64,000 nucleotides of DNA, taken from Roseomonas alba (lineage in GTDB: Bacteria > Pseudomonadota > Alphaproteobacteria > Acetobacterales > Acetobacteraceae). Made by a program: the position numbers and the translations under genes. Positions 8,417 through 16,283 of the stretch are shown piece after piece. The DNA is taken from positions 186,001-250,000 of the forward strand of contig NZ_JAHYBZ010000005.1 of NCBI RefSeq assembly GCF_019430885.1. Reading direction: 5' to 3'. The notes beneath the pieces were generated by a model. The model was not told where the DNA came from and searched no databases. It saw only the letters and a list, made by a program, of their open reading frames with translations. Positions within the stretch are counted from its first letter, which is position 1. Every line of letters starts with the position of its first letter.

Positions 8417-9526
8417 TGAAGTTGCCCCGCTTCAGTGGACGGATTGGGAGTAGCGGTCAGTCCTTCATGAGCATCGTCCTCGCTTCGAATTCGATGGGCG
8501 AGAGATAGCCGAGGGACGAATGGCGCCTGGTCGGGTTGTAGAGGCCCTCGATGAAGTGGAATACGGCCATGCGTGCCTTGGCCTGGGAACGGAAGCGGCG
8601 CCGTTCGAGCAGTTCGCACTCGAGTGTGGCGACGAACGCCTCGCCCAGCGCGTTGTCGCAGGCATCGCCGACCGATCCCGTGCTGGGGCGGACGCCGGCC
8701 TCGCAGCCATCGCATTCCGAAGGCCAGCGACGTGTACTGGCTGCCCTGATCGCTGTGATGCACGACATCGGCCGGCTTTCTCGCGGTGACGGCGAGGAAC
8801 AGGGAGCCTGCCGCGGTCGGCACGTAGGTGATGCCGGCCACCCAGAGCTGGTTGGCGCCGGCGCCGTGAAGACCCGACCGACGAGGTCGTTCGTCGGCCT
8901 GTGCGTCGGCTCGCGCCGCGTCGTGGTGGGAAACGGCGCGGCGCCACACCGCGCAGCCCGGCCTGGCGCATCAGCCTCGCCACGCGCTTGCGGGCGATCG
9001 CGGTGCCCTCGGCCTGCAACCCGGCATGCACCCGCGGCGCGCCGTAGGTCCCGTGCGAGTCGGCATGGATCGTTCGGATCCGGCGCAGCAGGGCCGCATC
9101 CGCCTGGGCGTGCGCCGAGGCCGGCCGGCTGCACCAGGCGTAGTAGCCGGAGGCCGAGACCCGCAGCACGCGGGCCATGGCGCGGATGGGGAATTCGGCC
9201 TGGTGCGCGCTCATGAACTCGAAGACCCGGACGGTGTCTTGTCCCGCGCGAACCAGGCCGCCGCCTTTGCCAAAATGTCGCGCTCCTGGCGCTGGTCGTC
9301 CCGCCGCCTTCGCTCGCTCCGGCGTCTCGATCCGCCTGGTGAACCCCATGCGCGATCGACTGCGCGTTCGGTTCGAACTCACGCGCAAGGTCCTGCGACG
9401 TTCGTCCCGACCGAACCAGTCCACCATCCGCCGCCGGAACTCAGGCGGGTAGGGCACTCTGAAGCTGGGCATCTCAGACACCTCCGTCTCAAGCCTCGGG
9501 GTGTCCACGAAAGAGGGTCAACTTCA
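8417..9526. mobile_element. Decayed IS3-family insertion sequence, about 1.1 kb
   Basis: The boundaries are set by imperfect inverted ends. The left end at 8417-8440 starts TGAAGTTGCCCC and finishes CAGTGGAC; the right end at 9503-9526, read on the minus strand, starts TGAAGTTGACCC and finishes TCGTGGAC. The two agree at 20 of 24 positions by hand alignment. Between them lies a frameshifted IS3-type transposase. At about 1.1 kb it is slightly short for the family, in keeping with internal deletion. No target-site duplication is visible next to the ends (left flank GGGC, right flank TCAT), so the element is old or the junctions were rearranged. The right end abuts another transposase relic. 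Confidence 0.8.
8457..9472 (-). pseudogene. IS3-family transposase (OrfA/OrfB), frameshifted
   Basis: The OrfA start PSFRVPYPPEFRRRMVDW at 9472 soon loses frame. OrfB pieces follow in three different frames: AEFPIRAMARVLRVSASGYY and THGTYGAPRVHAGL-like sequence (about 9200-8950), NQLWVAGITYVPTAAGS with HHSDQGSQYTS (about 8860-8740), and GDACDNALGEAFVATLECE with RRHSSLGYLSPIEFE to the stop at 8457. The family motif WVADITYV reads WVAGITYV, so the first catalytic Asp of the DDE triad appears to be Gly. OrfA is also missing its central portion. Normal IS3 biology needs only one -1 frameshift, so this is a dead copy. Confidence 0.82.
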
Positions 9527-9531
9527 TCATC

Positions 9532-9690
9532 GTGCCGGGCAAGCCGCGGCAGAACGCGCTTATCGAACGCTACAACCACCAGTTCCGCGAAGAATGCTCA
9601 ACGAGCACCTGTTCGGCAGCCTACCGGCCGTACGCCGGATCATCGAGGCGCGACTACAACATGGACCACCCGCACCCGAGATTGCTCCTC
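9532..9690 (+). pseudogene. Relic of a second IS3-type transposase (OrfB fragment)
   Basis: Plus-strand sequence just outside the right end of the IS3 element encodes PGKPRQNALIERYNHQFREE, then in a shifted frame CLNEHLFGSLPAVRRIIEA, then in the first frame RRDYNMDHPHPRL. This order matches the OrfB C-terminal third of IS3-family transposases (NAFIESFNGRFRDECLNEH, then the xPHSSLG region). It runs in the opposite orientation to the neighbouring IS3 copy, so a second element was present here. The first piece is in frame with the downstream regulator but is not part of it. Confidence 0.65.
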
Positions 9691-9753
9691 ATTGTGTCTA
9701 ATGTGTTGATCGTCGAGGATGGAGCATCCGGCGCAAGCGGAGCGTGGGCAGGC

Positions 9754-10452
9754 ATGGTCGGAACAGGACAACGGCTAAGGAAGCGGACACAGCCGCGATC
9801 GGATCGATTCGATCTGATCGGCTTTCTGCCTCCGGATGCCCGTCACAGCTTTGAGCAATCAGTATTCCAGAGGCACTACGCTTCGGGCCAGGGCATCTAC
9901 GACAAGGGTGATGATGACGCCGAGATGTTTCGTGTCGTCAGCGGCGAGGTCCGCCTGACCCATCTGCTCGACGACGGCCGCGAGCTGTTCCATACGCTTT
10001 ATCGTCCAGGCGACTGCTTCGGGATGTTGAGCCTTCTCGACCGGAAGCCGCGCGCGCAACGCGCGGAAGCTGTCGGGGCCACGGAGGTACAAGTACTGAA
10101 CCAACGTGGCTTCGATACCCTGCGGCGCGACCATCGCGCTTTCGACGAGGCGCTGATGCTCCTGCTCGCAGGCGACATTCGTGGCCTCATCGAACGAGTC
10201 AATAGCGCAAAGCTCGAAGGGTTGGAGAGCCGAGTGGCGCGCTGCATCCTGCGCTACGCGCGTGATACGGAGGAAGGCGAGCGGGTTGCCAACCTGTCGC
10301 AAGCGGCCCTGGCGGCGATCGCCGGAGCTTCGCGACAGAGCGTCAACAAGGTTCTGCGGGATTTCCAGTCGGATGATCTAATCGCCATCCGCTACGCGGC
10401 AATCGTCATCCGTGACGGCCGAGGTCTCGAGCGTCGCACCAATCCCGTGTGA
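9754..10452 (+). CDS. Crp/Fnr-family transcriptional regulator
   Basis: About 232 residues. An N-terminal cyclic-nucleotide-binding-like beta barrel contains RVVSGEVRLTHLLDDGRELF and YRPGDCFGMLSLLDRKPRAQ, and a C-terminal winged helix-turn-helix contains NLSQAALAAIAGASRQSVNK followed by VLRDFQSDDLIAIRYAAIVI. No Fnr-type N-terminal cysteine cluster is seen, so an oxygen-sensing iron-sulfur role is unlikely; the ligand is unknown. The frame extends upstream into transposase debris, so the ATG at 9754 was chosen as the first start outside it; the ribosome-binding site is weak. It converges with the RraA-like gene, only 8 bp apart. Confidence 0.83.
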   Translation: MVGTGQRLRKRTQPRSDRFDLIGFLPPDARHSFEQSVFQRHYASGQGIYDKGDDDAEMFRVVSGEVRLTHLLDDGRELFHTLYRPGDCFGMLSLLDRKPRAQRAEAVGATEVQVLNQRGFDTLRRDHRAFDEALMLLLAGDIRGLIERVNSAKLEGLESRVARCILRYARDTEEGERVANLSQAALAAIAGASRQSVNKVLRDFQSDDLIAIRYAAIVIRDGRGLERRTNPV

Positions 10453-10460
10453 AGCGACGC

Positions 10461-11159
10461 TCAGATCCGTCGGATATGGCCGAAGCGCTCATTGGCCTTG
10501 TAGGCAACCTCAGAATCCTCGCCTGATTCGATCATACTGCGTGTCCGCGCCTCGATGACGATCAATCGTTCGGCGTCTTCTAGGATTGTGGTCAGGCCAC
10601 GCTGCGGCACGACGATAACGCCATCCGCATCACCCACGACCATGTCGCCTGGACTGATCTCGACTGTACCATAGGCTTCGCCCGGCAGCGTCACCGTGAC
10701 ATCCAGCTCCGCGATTGCCATCTGGCCGCCACTGCTCATCGGGGTCAGGTAGCAGGCACGCATCGGCATGCCGAGTGCGGCGATGCCATCTCGGTCACGG
10801 TAGCCACCATCGGTCACTATGCCGACGCATCCGCTCTGGCGCAGCGACGCCGCCACGTTCTCCCCCAACACGGCAGAAAGGCCATACCCCCCCGTCGCCA
10901 TGATCAGCACCGCTTCGCGTCTAAACTGACGATAGAGGTCAAATCGCAGATCCTTCACCGGCGGAGCACCGCCCATCGCGCGGCGGGCACGGACGCAGAA
11001 GGCTGGGCCGGCGAAGGGCGGCAGTTCGGCAAAGGCCCGCATCTCGCGGCTGAGGACCTGGTACGGCGCACCCGCCTTGGCGAGCACATCGCTCAGCACG
11101 CCCACTGGCACTTGCGCGTAGCGGCCTGAGAGATCGGCTGGGGTCACGGCATCCATCAT
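10461..11159 (-). CDS. RraA-family protein (LigK/HMG-aldolase-like)
   Basis: A 232-residue protein of the RraA / 4-hydroxy-4-methyl-2-oxoglutarate aldolase fold. Family features seen are VGVLSDVLAKAG near the N-terminus, GYGLSAVLGENVAASLRQSG, the core GCVGIVTDGGYRDRDGI (the aldolase consensus has a D and R here that bind the metal and substrate), and PGDMVVGDADGVIVVP. In catabolic clusters such proteins cleave or decarboxylate oxo-acids; RNase E inhibition is the other known role. Its start overlaps the end of the dehydrogenase gene as ATGA, showing translational coupling, which favours a catabolic role here. Confidence 0.83.
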   Translation of the reverse strand: MMDAVTPADLSGRYAQVPVGVLSDVLAKAGAPYQVLSREMRAFAELPPFAGPAFCVRARRAMGGAPPVKDLRFDLYRQFRREAVLIMATGGYGLSAVLGENVAASLRQSGCVGIVTDGGYRDRDGIAALGMPMRACYLTPMSSGGQMAIAELDVTVTLPGEAYGTVEISPGDMVVGDADGVIVVPQRGLTTILEDAERLIVIEARTRSMIESGEDSEVAYKANERFGHIRRI

Positions 11160-12145
11160 GCGACCTCCGCACGGGCCTGGGCGAGGACATCGGGGTTGAT
11201 CACGTATTCCGGGCGCCGGCCCGACAGTACGGCCAACACCGCCTCGACGGCGCGTGTCGCAGCACGCCTTCGGGCGGCCCAGGTCGCGCCGGCGACGTGC
11301 GGCGAGAGAACGACGTTGGGCAGAGAGAAGAGGGGGTTGTCGGCTGCTGGGGGTTCCTGCTCGAAGACGTCAATACCTGCGGCGCGGATCGTGCCGTCGC
11401 AGAGCGCGTGGATAAGGGCTGCCTCATCCACCACGCCGCCCCGCGACGTGTTCACGAGGATCGCGCCCGGCTTCATCGCCGCGAGTGCGATCGGCCCGAT
11501 CAGGTGGCGCGTGGCCGGCATCAGCGGCAGATGCAGCGTGACGATGTCGGCCCGGCCGAGCAGGGCCGCCAGGTCATCCATCTTCTCCGCACCATGCGCG
11601 TGCATCGTCTCGGCCGGGACAGCCGGATCATAGGCCAACACGGTGGCATCGAACCCCTTCCCGCACATCTTCGCCACGGACTGACCGACATTTCCGAAAC
11701 CAATCACACCGACGGTCGCCTCCCACAAAGCGTCGAAGATGAGCGTTGGGCGTTTGGCAGCGAAGCCGCCGCCGGCGACGATCGCGTGCACTTCCGGCAC
11801 CCGACGCAGCACAGCAAGCATCAGGGCGACCGCGCCCTCCGCGACCCCGAGCGCATTGGCATTGCCGCTATTGGCGACGAGGATGCCGCGCTCCGTCGCG
11901 GCCCGCACATCGATGCTGTCCACGCCCGCCCCGTGCTTGGCCACGATCTTCAGCCGCGGACACTGCGCAAGCAGCTCGGCCGTGACCTCCAGCGATCTGA
12001 CGATGACGCCATCGGCATCGCGCAGCGCATCCCGCATCGCGGTGGGGCTGACAATACCGTCATGCACCTCCCGCACCTCGCAATGTCGGCGCAACAATTC
12101 GATACCGACCGGATGGATCGGCGAGGAGACGACGACGATCGGCAT
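11156..12145 (-). CDS. D-2-hydroxyacid dehydrogenase, NAD-dependent
   Basis: A 329-residue enzyme of the D-isomer-specific 2-hydroxyacid dehydrogenase family (SerA/GyaR type). The nucleotide-binding motif is GVIGFGNVGQSVA, and the catalytic Arg, Glu and His appear in NTSRGGVVDEAAL, DVFEQEPP and LSPHVAGAT. It interconverts a 2-oxo acid and a D-2-hydroxy acid. The ATG at 12143-12145 has GGAAGGA upstream and begins at the normal family N-terminus, although the frame is open further. In this cluster it could reduce or oxidise an oxo-acid handled by the RraA-like aldolase next to it. Confidence 0.88.
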   Translation of the reverse strand: MPIVVVSSPIHPVGIELLRRHCEVREVHDGIVSPTAMRDALRDADGVIVRSLEVTAELLAQCPRLKIVAKHGAGVDSIDVRAATERGILVANSGNANALGVAEGAVALMLAVLRRVPEVHAIVAGGGFAAKRPTLIFDALWEATVGVIGFGNVGQSVAKMCGKGFDATVLAYDPAVPAETMHAHGAEKMDDLAALLGRADIVTLHLPLMPATRHLIGPIALAAMKPGAILVNTSRGGVVDEAALIHALCDGTIRAAGIDVFEQEPPAADNPLFSLPNVVLSPHVAGATWAARRRAATRAVEAVLAVLSGRRPEYVINPDVLAQARAEVA

Positions 12146-12146
12146 G

Positions 12147-13040
12147 TCAAATCCTTCCTGTCGGGTCTGCACGCAGCCAGCGACCATAAAAGGCATAGGC
12201 ATTGTCGCTGAGGATGCGCTGCGCGAGGTCAATGCGCCCGCCGGCCCAGTGCGGCAGCAGCTCGAGCAGCGCGCCGTCCTCAGGCATCGGGCCACGGATG
12301 TTCGGGTGCGGCCAATCCGAACCCCAGACGCAGCGCTCAGGAGCGGCCGCGATGATGGCCGCGGCAAAGGGCGCCGCCGCATCGTAGGGTAGGCCGGTGC
12401 GGTCGATCCTGTAGGGATGCGAGAGCTTCACCATGGCGGCGCCGTCCCGCAGCAGGTCGAGCAGCGCGCGGAAGCCGGGGCTGTCCGGTGATTCGGCCTC
12501 CACCGGGCAGCCCATGGCCTCGATGACCGTGGGCAGCGCCAAGTTCCGCAGCAGAGGCGCCAGGCATGGCAGCAGCGCTGCCTGCGCCACGATGATGTCG
12601 AGGTGCCACCCAAGATCGCGGACCTTTTCACCGACCTGGCGCAGATGCTCGGCGTTGCTGCTCTCACCCCACCAGAGGCGCAGGCCGCAAACCCCGTCCA
12701 GCGTCATCGAAGCCAGTGTGTCTGCATCCGCCCGGAGCACATCGATGTCCACCACGCCGAGCAGCCTGCCCCTGGCTTGCTTCAACGCGTCGACAAGGCA
12801 GGCATTGTCCTCGGCATAGACGCTGGGCTGCACCAGCACGCCGTAGCGCAGGCCGAGCGCGTCGAGCAGGTGAAGGTAGTCCTCCACGGTCTGTTCGGGA
12901 GGCGTGTAGCGGCGGTTCGCGGCATAGGCGAAGCGTGCAACGGGGCCGAATACGTGGGCATGGCTGTCGAGACCACCCGGACACAGCGGCCAGCTTGGCG
13001 GTTGCGTGGCACGATCGGCGGCTTTGCAGACCGGGATCAT
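12147..13040 (-). CDS. Amidohydrolase, LigI-like (2-pyrone-4,6-dicarboxylate lactonase family)
   Basis: A 297-residue TIM-barrel amidohydrolase of the amidohydrolase-2 type. The metal or substrate HxH motif is GLDSHAHVFGPVARF, the phrase YTPPEQTVEDYLHLLD follows, and the barrel ends with RCVWGSDWPHPNIRG, holding the conserved catalytic Asp. These features match the family of 2-pyrone-4,6-dicarboxylate lactonase, which opens a lactone ring. The substrate here is unproven. The ATG at 13038-13040 overlaps the previous gene's stop as ATGA, so the two are coupled. One base separates its stop from the following dehydrogenase start. Confidence 0.84.
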   Translation of the reverse strand: MIPVCKAADRATQPPSWPLCPGGLDSHAHVFGPVARFAYAANRRYTPPEQTVEDYLHLLDALGLRYGVLVQPSVYAEDNACLVDALKQARGRLLGVVDIDVLRADADTLASMTLDGVCGLRLWWGESSNAEHLRQVGEKVRDLGWHLDIIVAQAALLPCLAPLLRNLALPTVIEAMGCPVEAESPDSPGFRALLDLLRDGAAMVKLSHPYRIDRTGLPYDAAAPFAAAIIAAAPERCVWGSDWPHPNIRGPMPEDGALLELLPHWAGGRIDLAQRILSDNAYAFYGRWLRADPTGRI

Positions 13041-14056
13041 GCCGTGGCCACCCGGATCACGACCTTGCCAACGTGTCGCGCAGCTTCGAGATGAGCGAAG
13101 GCGGCGGCGGCTTCCTCGAAGGCGAAGACGCGGTCGATGACGGGGCGCAGACCGGTCGTCGCCACGACGCGGATCAACTCCTCCAGCCCGGGGCGGTCGC
13201 CGACGGTGATCGGACGCAGCATTGCGCCGCTCTGCTTGATCTGGAAATAGCCAAAACCCGGATCCTGCTCCGTCAGGAATCCGACCAGCGCGATCTCCCC
13301 ACCGATGGCGCAAGCCCGCAGCGATTGTGCGAGCGTGCCAGGACCGCCGACCTCGACCACGCGATCGACGCCGCGGCTACCGGAGAGGTCTCGAACGACG
13401 TCGCCCCATTCGGGTGTTGTCGTGTAGTCAATGACGACATCGGCGCCCAGGGCACGCAGGCGCTCGGCCTTTGCCGCGCTCGACGTGGTGGAGATGACCC
13501 GCGCCCCGACGGCTTTCGCGAGTTGGAGAGCGAAGACCGATACGCCGCCGCTGCCCAGCGTCAGTACCTGGCTGCCGGCACGAATGGGTGAGGCTCCGCC
13601 TAGTGCGCTCCAGGCGGTGAGGCCGGCGCAGGGCAGGGTCGCCGCCTCCTCATCCGTGAGGCTGTCGGGGATTCGAACCACGGTCTCCTGGCTGACTGCC
13701 TTCAGTTCCATCAGCCATCCGTCCTGCTGGCTTCCATAGCTGTCGGTGCCCGCAGTGGAGGGCATGCGGCCGCCGAACCAGCGGGGATGGAAGCAGCCGA
13801 TCACACGATCGCCGGGCCTGAAGGCCCGAACGGATTCGCCGACCTCCACGATCTCACCCATGGCGTCGCTTGCGGGCACCAGCCCGGCCAGCACGGGATG
13901 CGGGTAGCGCGGACCGAGGATCGAAATGTCCCGGTAGTTCAGCGCAACCGTCTTGACGCGCACCAGCACTTCGCCGCGTTGTGGCCGCGGTACGTCCATC
14001 GTGCACGGCCGCAGCCCATCCAATCCACCCAATGTCTCGAAGCGATAGGCGCGCAT
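13037..14056 (-). CDS. Zinc-type/MDR NAD(P)-dependent alcohol dehydrogenase
   Basis: A 339-residue medium-chain dehydrogenase/reductase. The N-terminal GroES-like domain has VALNYRDISILGPRYP and SDAMGEIVEVGESVRAFRPG; the Rossmann domain has LTLGSGGVSVFALQLAKAVG. Structural-zinc cysteines are not evident, so a quinone-oxidoreductase-like (zinc-free) member is possible. It ends ATGA over the amidohydrolase start and begins 3 bp after the stop of the flavin monooxygenase, so the five genes 15463-10461 form one operon. Likely role: redox step on an alcohol, aldehyde or enone intermediate; this is inference. Confidence 0.86.
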   Translation of the reverse strand: MRAYRFETLGGLDGLRPCTMDVPRPQRGEVLVRVKTVALNYRDISILGPRYPHPVLAGLVPASDAMGEIVEVGESVRAFRPGDRVIGCFHPRWFGGRMPSTAGTDSYGSQQDGWLMELKAVSQETVVRIPDSLTDEEAATLPCAGLTAWSALGGASPIRAGSQVLTLGSGGVSVFALQLAKAVGARVISTTSSAAKAERLRALGADVVIDYTTTPEWGDVVRDLSGSRGVDRVVEVGGPGTLAQSLRACAIGGEIALVGFLTEQDPGFGYFQIKQSGAMLRPITVGDRPGLEELIRVVATTGLRPVIDRVFAFEEAAAAFAHLEAARHVGKVVIRVATA

Positions 14057-14059
14057 GGG

Positions 14060-15463
14060 TCAGACGGTCCCCGCGATCATTGGCTGCCCGGCTTTGCGCG
14101 CCAGCCGGCGGTAGCGCGCACCGACATGATCGGCGGCGAGACGCGGCGAGGTGGTGCCGCTGACGCTTTCGCGCAGCGTGGTGCCGGCATACTCCTGCCA
14201 GACTCGCCCACGGCGCTGCAGTTCGGGCACCACCATGTCCACGAAGTCCGGGAAGGCCCGCAGCGGCATGTGGTCGTTGATATTGAAGCCGTCGATATTG
14301 GCTTCCTCGACAAGCGCCTCCATGCGATCGGCGACCATATCCGGCGTGCCGACCAGCGTGACGCCGCCGACCGACTTCGCCATCATTTCGGCGATCTGGC
14401 GGGGTGTCCAGCTACGGGTCGGGTCGCCCTTGGTGAAGCGCTCGAGGTAGGAGCGGATGCCGTCCGTCTCGATATATTCGAGCGGCCGGTCGATATCGAT
14501 ACGTGAGAAGTCCATCTGCATCAGCGCCGATTGCCTCGCCAGCGTGCCCTCCAGATTGATGTAGCCAATCTGCTCGTCGTACTTGCGACGGGCTTCCGCC
14601 TCCGTCGGCGCGACGATGACGGACAGCCCCGCCATAATTCTCACGCCCGCCGGATCGCGCCCTTCCTGCGCAGCCATAGCCCGCAACTCGCGCACGGTGC
14701 GGGCCAGTCCCGCGACATTCGGGTTGACCAGAAAGACCGCTTCGGCATGGCGGGCGCCGAATTCCTTGCCCTTTTCCGAGGCCCCGGCCTGGAACAGCAC
14801 CGGCGTGCGCTGGATGGATGGTTCGCAGAGAAAGGCATCCGGGACATCGTAGTAGCGGCCATGATGCGCGATGGGACGGATGCGCGCGGGATCGGCGAAG
14901 ACGCCACCGCGCCGGTCATTGATGACCGCATCGTCCGCCCAACTGCCTTCCCACAGCTTGTACACCACCTCCATGAACTCATGCGCCATGGCGTAGCGCT
15001 CGTCATGCGGCACCTGTCGGTGGTGGCCGAGGTTCCGGGCCGCGCTTCCCACCGCCGATGTGACGATGTTCCAGCCGATTCGCCCCTTGGTGAGATGATC
15101 GAGCGTCGTCATGCGGCGGGCGAAGCTGTAGGGCTGTTCATAGGTGGTCGGTACGGTGACGCCAAAGCCAAGATGCTGCGTCACCGTTGCCATGGCCGAC
15201 ACGGCCATCAGCGGATCGTTGATGGGTACGTGGATCGCCTCGCGGAACGCGACATCGGCGTTGCCGCCGTAGATATCCGCAAGACCGGAGAAATCGGCCA
15301 GGAACAGGCTGTCGAACCGGCCGCGTTCGAGAGTCTTCGCCGTTTCAATCCAGTAGTCGAGATCCTTGTAGCGCCAAGCCTGGTTGTCCGGGTGGCGCCA
15401 AAGACCGATGGCGGTGTGCCCGACGCCGGCGATCTTGAAGCCGTTCAGATGGATGCGCTTCAT
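14060..15463 (-). CDS. LLM-class flavin-dependent monooxygenase (NtaA/DszA-like)
   Basis: A 467-residue two-component-type monooxygenase of the luciferase-like superfamily. It shows GFKIAGVGHTAIGLWRHPD at the N-terminus, FDSLFLADFSGLAD, the hallmark GWNIVTSAVGSAARNLG, and YDVPDAFLCEPSIQRTPVLF. This subfamily (NtaA, SnaA, DszA, SoxA) uses reduced FMN from a separate reductase to attack amines, thiophenes, sulfones and similar compounds. No flavin reductase gene is adjacent. The ATG at 15461-15463 has GAAGAGGAAA upstream and is the first gene of the minus-strand operon. It is a distant paralogue of 53257-54600. Confidence 0.88.
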   Translation of the reverse strand: MKRIHLNGFKIAGVGHTAIGLWRHPDNQAWRYKDLDYWIETAKTLERGRFDSLFLADFSGLADIYGGNADVAFREAIHVPINDPLMAVSAMATVTQHLGFGVTVPTTYEQPYSFARRMTTLDHLTKGRIGWNIVTSAVGSAARNLGHHRQVPHDERYAMAHEFMEVVYKLWEGSWADDAVINDRRGGVFADPARIRPIAHHGRYYDVPDAFLCEPSIQRTPVLFQAGASEKGKEFGARHAEAVFLVNPNVAGLARTVRELRAMAAQEGRDPAGVRIMAGLSVIVAPTEAEARRKYDEQIGYINLEGTLARQSALMQMDFSRIDIDRPLEYIETDGIRSYLERFTKGDPTRSWTPRQIAEMMAKSVGGVTLVGTPDMVADRMEALVEEANIDGFNINDHMPLRAFPDFVDMVVPELQRRGRVWQEYAGTTLRESVSGTTSPRLAADHVGARYRRLARKAGQPMIAGTV

Positions 15464-15537
15464 CGTTTCCTCTTCGTCGCCGACGGCCCGTAGTGCCGCC
15501 GCTTGCGAGCGAGTTAGCCAGGTCGGGCAGGGAAACA

Positions 15538-15636
15538 CTGTCAATCATGCGACAATTTGTGACGCCCTCGGCAGCGCAGACCGCGCCCAGTGGCGGATCC
15601 GGCTCGCCGGGCTGAACTGTCGGGTAAATGACAGTT
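15538..15636. promoter_or_regulatory. Pair of matching inverted repeats, CTGTC-N8-GACA, in divergent promoter
   Basis: Two sites have the same layout. The first, 15538-15555, is CTGTC, 8 bases, GACAA. The second, 15615-15636, is AACTGTC, 8 bases, GACAGTT, a perfect 7-bp inverted repeat. Their centres are about 79 bp apart. They lie between the minus-strand monooxygenase operon and the plus-strand NTF2-like gene, where a regulator controlling both directions would bind. No regulator gene is adjacent, so the protein is unknown. Confidence 0.5.
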
Positions 15637-15694
15637 TGCGGCGTGGCGACGCGCATAGCGTTCGGCGCAAGGGTAATGGGGAAACGACGCGACG

Positions 15695-16234
15695 ATGGTG
15701 ACCGAACGGCAGTTGCAGGATCTAGTCGACAAGCAGGAGATCTACGAACTGCTATGCCGCTATTGCCGGGGCTGCGACCGCCTCGACAAGGAGCTCATTC
15801 TCTCCTGTTTTCATCCGGGGGCGACCGACGTCCATGTTGGCCGCAGCGCGGGCGTTCACCATGGGACGATCGAGGAGTTCCTTGAGAAGGAATTCGAAGG
15901 CTGGAAGCGCTTCGAAGGGTCGCAGCATCACATCATGAATCATCTCTGCGAGGTGCAGGGCGACGTCGCCGTCGCGGAAACCTACCAGTTCTCCTTCTAC
16001 TGGGCGAAGCCAGGGGACGATACTTCGGTGAACTTCATGAATTCGAATCGCTACATCGACCGCTTCGAGCGGCGCGAAGACAGCGTGTGGCGGATCGCTC
16101 GGCGCGAGTTCTATCGGAACTTCACGCGCAGGGAGACCAGGCCCTTCGTCTTTCCGACGGAGGAGAATGGATGGCCACGCGGGTCGCAGGATCGCAATGA
16201 TCCCGCTTATCGGACACTGAAGGGGCCGGGCTGA
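15695..16234 (+). CDS. NTF2-like/SnoaL-like protein
   Basis: A 179-residue protein of the SnoaL-like NTF2 fold. The N-terminal helix LVDKQEIYELLCRYCRGCDR with LDKELILSCFHPGATDVHVG is the standard opening of aromatic-ring hydroxylase beta-subunit-like and SnoaL-like proteins; GSQHHIMNHLCEVQGDVAVAETY and NRYIDRFERREDSVWRIARR follow. Members act as isomerases, cyclases, dehydratases or small-molecule binders. It is divergent from the monooxygenase operon and lies 49 bp ahead of a Bug receptor, which suggests a catabolic role. The exact reaction cannot be given. Confidence 0.78.
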   Translation: MVTERQLQDLVDKQEIYELLCRYCRGCDRLDKELILSCFHPGATDVHVGRSAGVHHGTIEEFLEKEFEGWKRFEGSQHHIMNHLCEVQGDVAVAETYQFSFYWAKPGDDTSVNFMNSNRYIDRFERREDSVWRIARREFYRNFTRRETRPFVFPTEENGWPRGSQDRNDPAYRTLKGPG

Positions 16235-16283
16235 CGAAACACAACTCGCCCGAAATCACGCAACAACAAGAGGAACGTCCAGA

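Noticed and set aside
8457-9472. Programmed -1 frameshift to make an active OrfAB transposase.
   Set aside because: At least three frame changes and a mutated catalytic position are present; one programmed shift would not restore a full protein.
9532-9753. A longer Crp/Fnr regulator starting at 9532.
   Set aside because: The first 40 or so residues of that frame are transposase OrfB sequence; the regulator's own fold begins after 9754.
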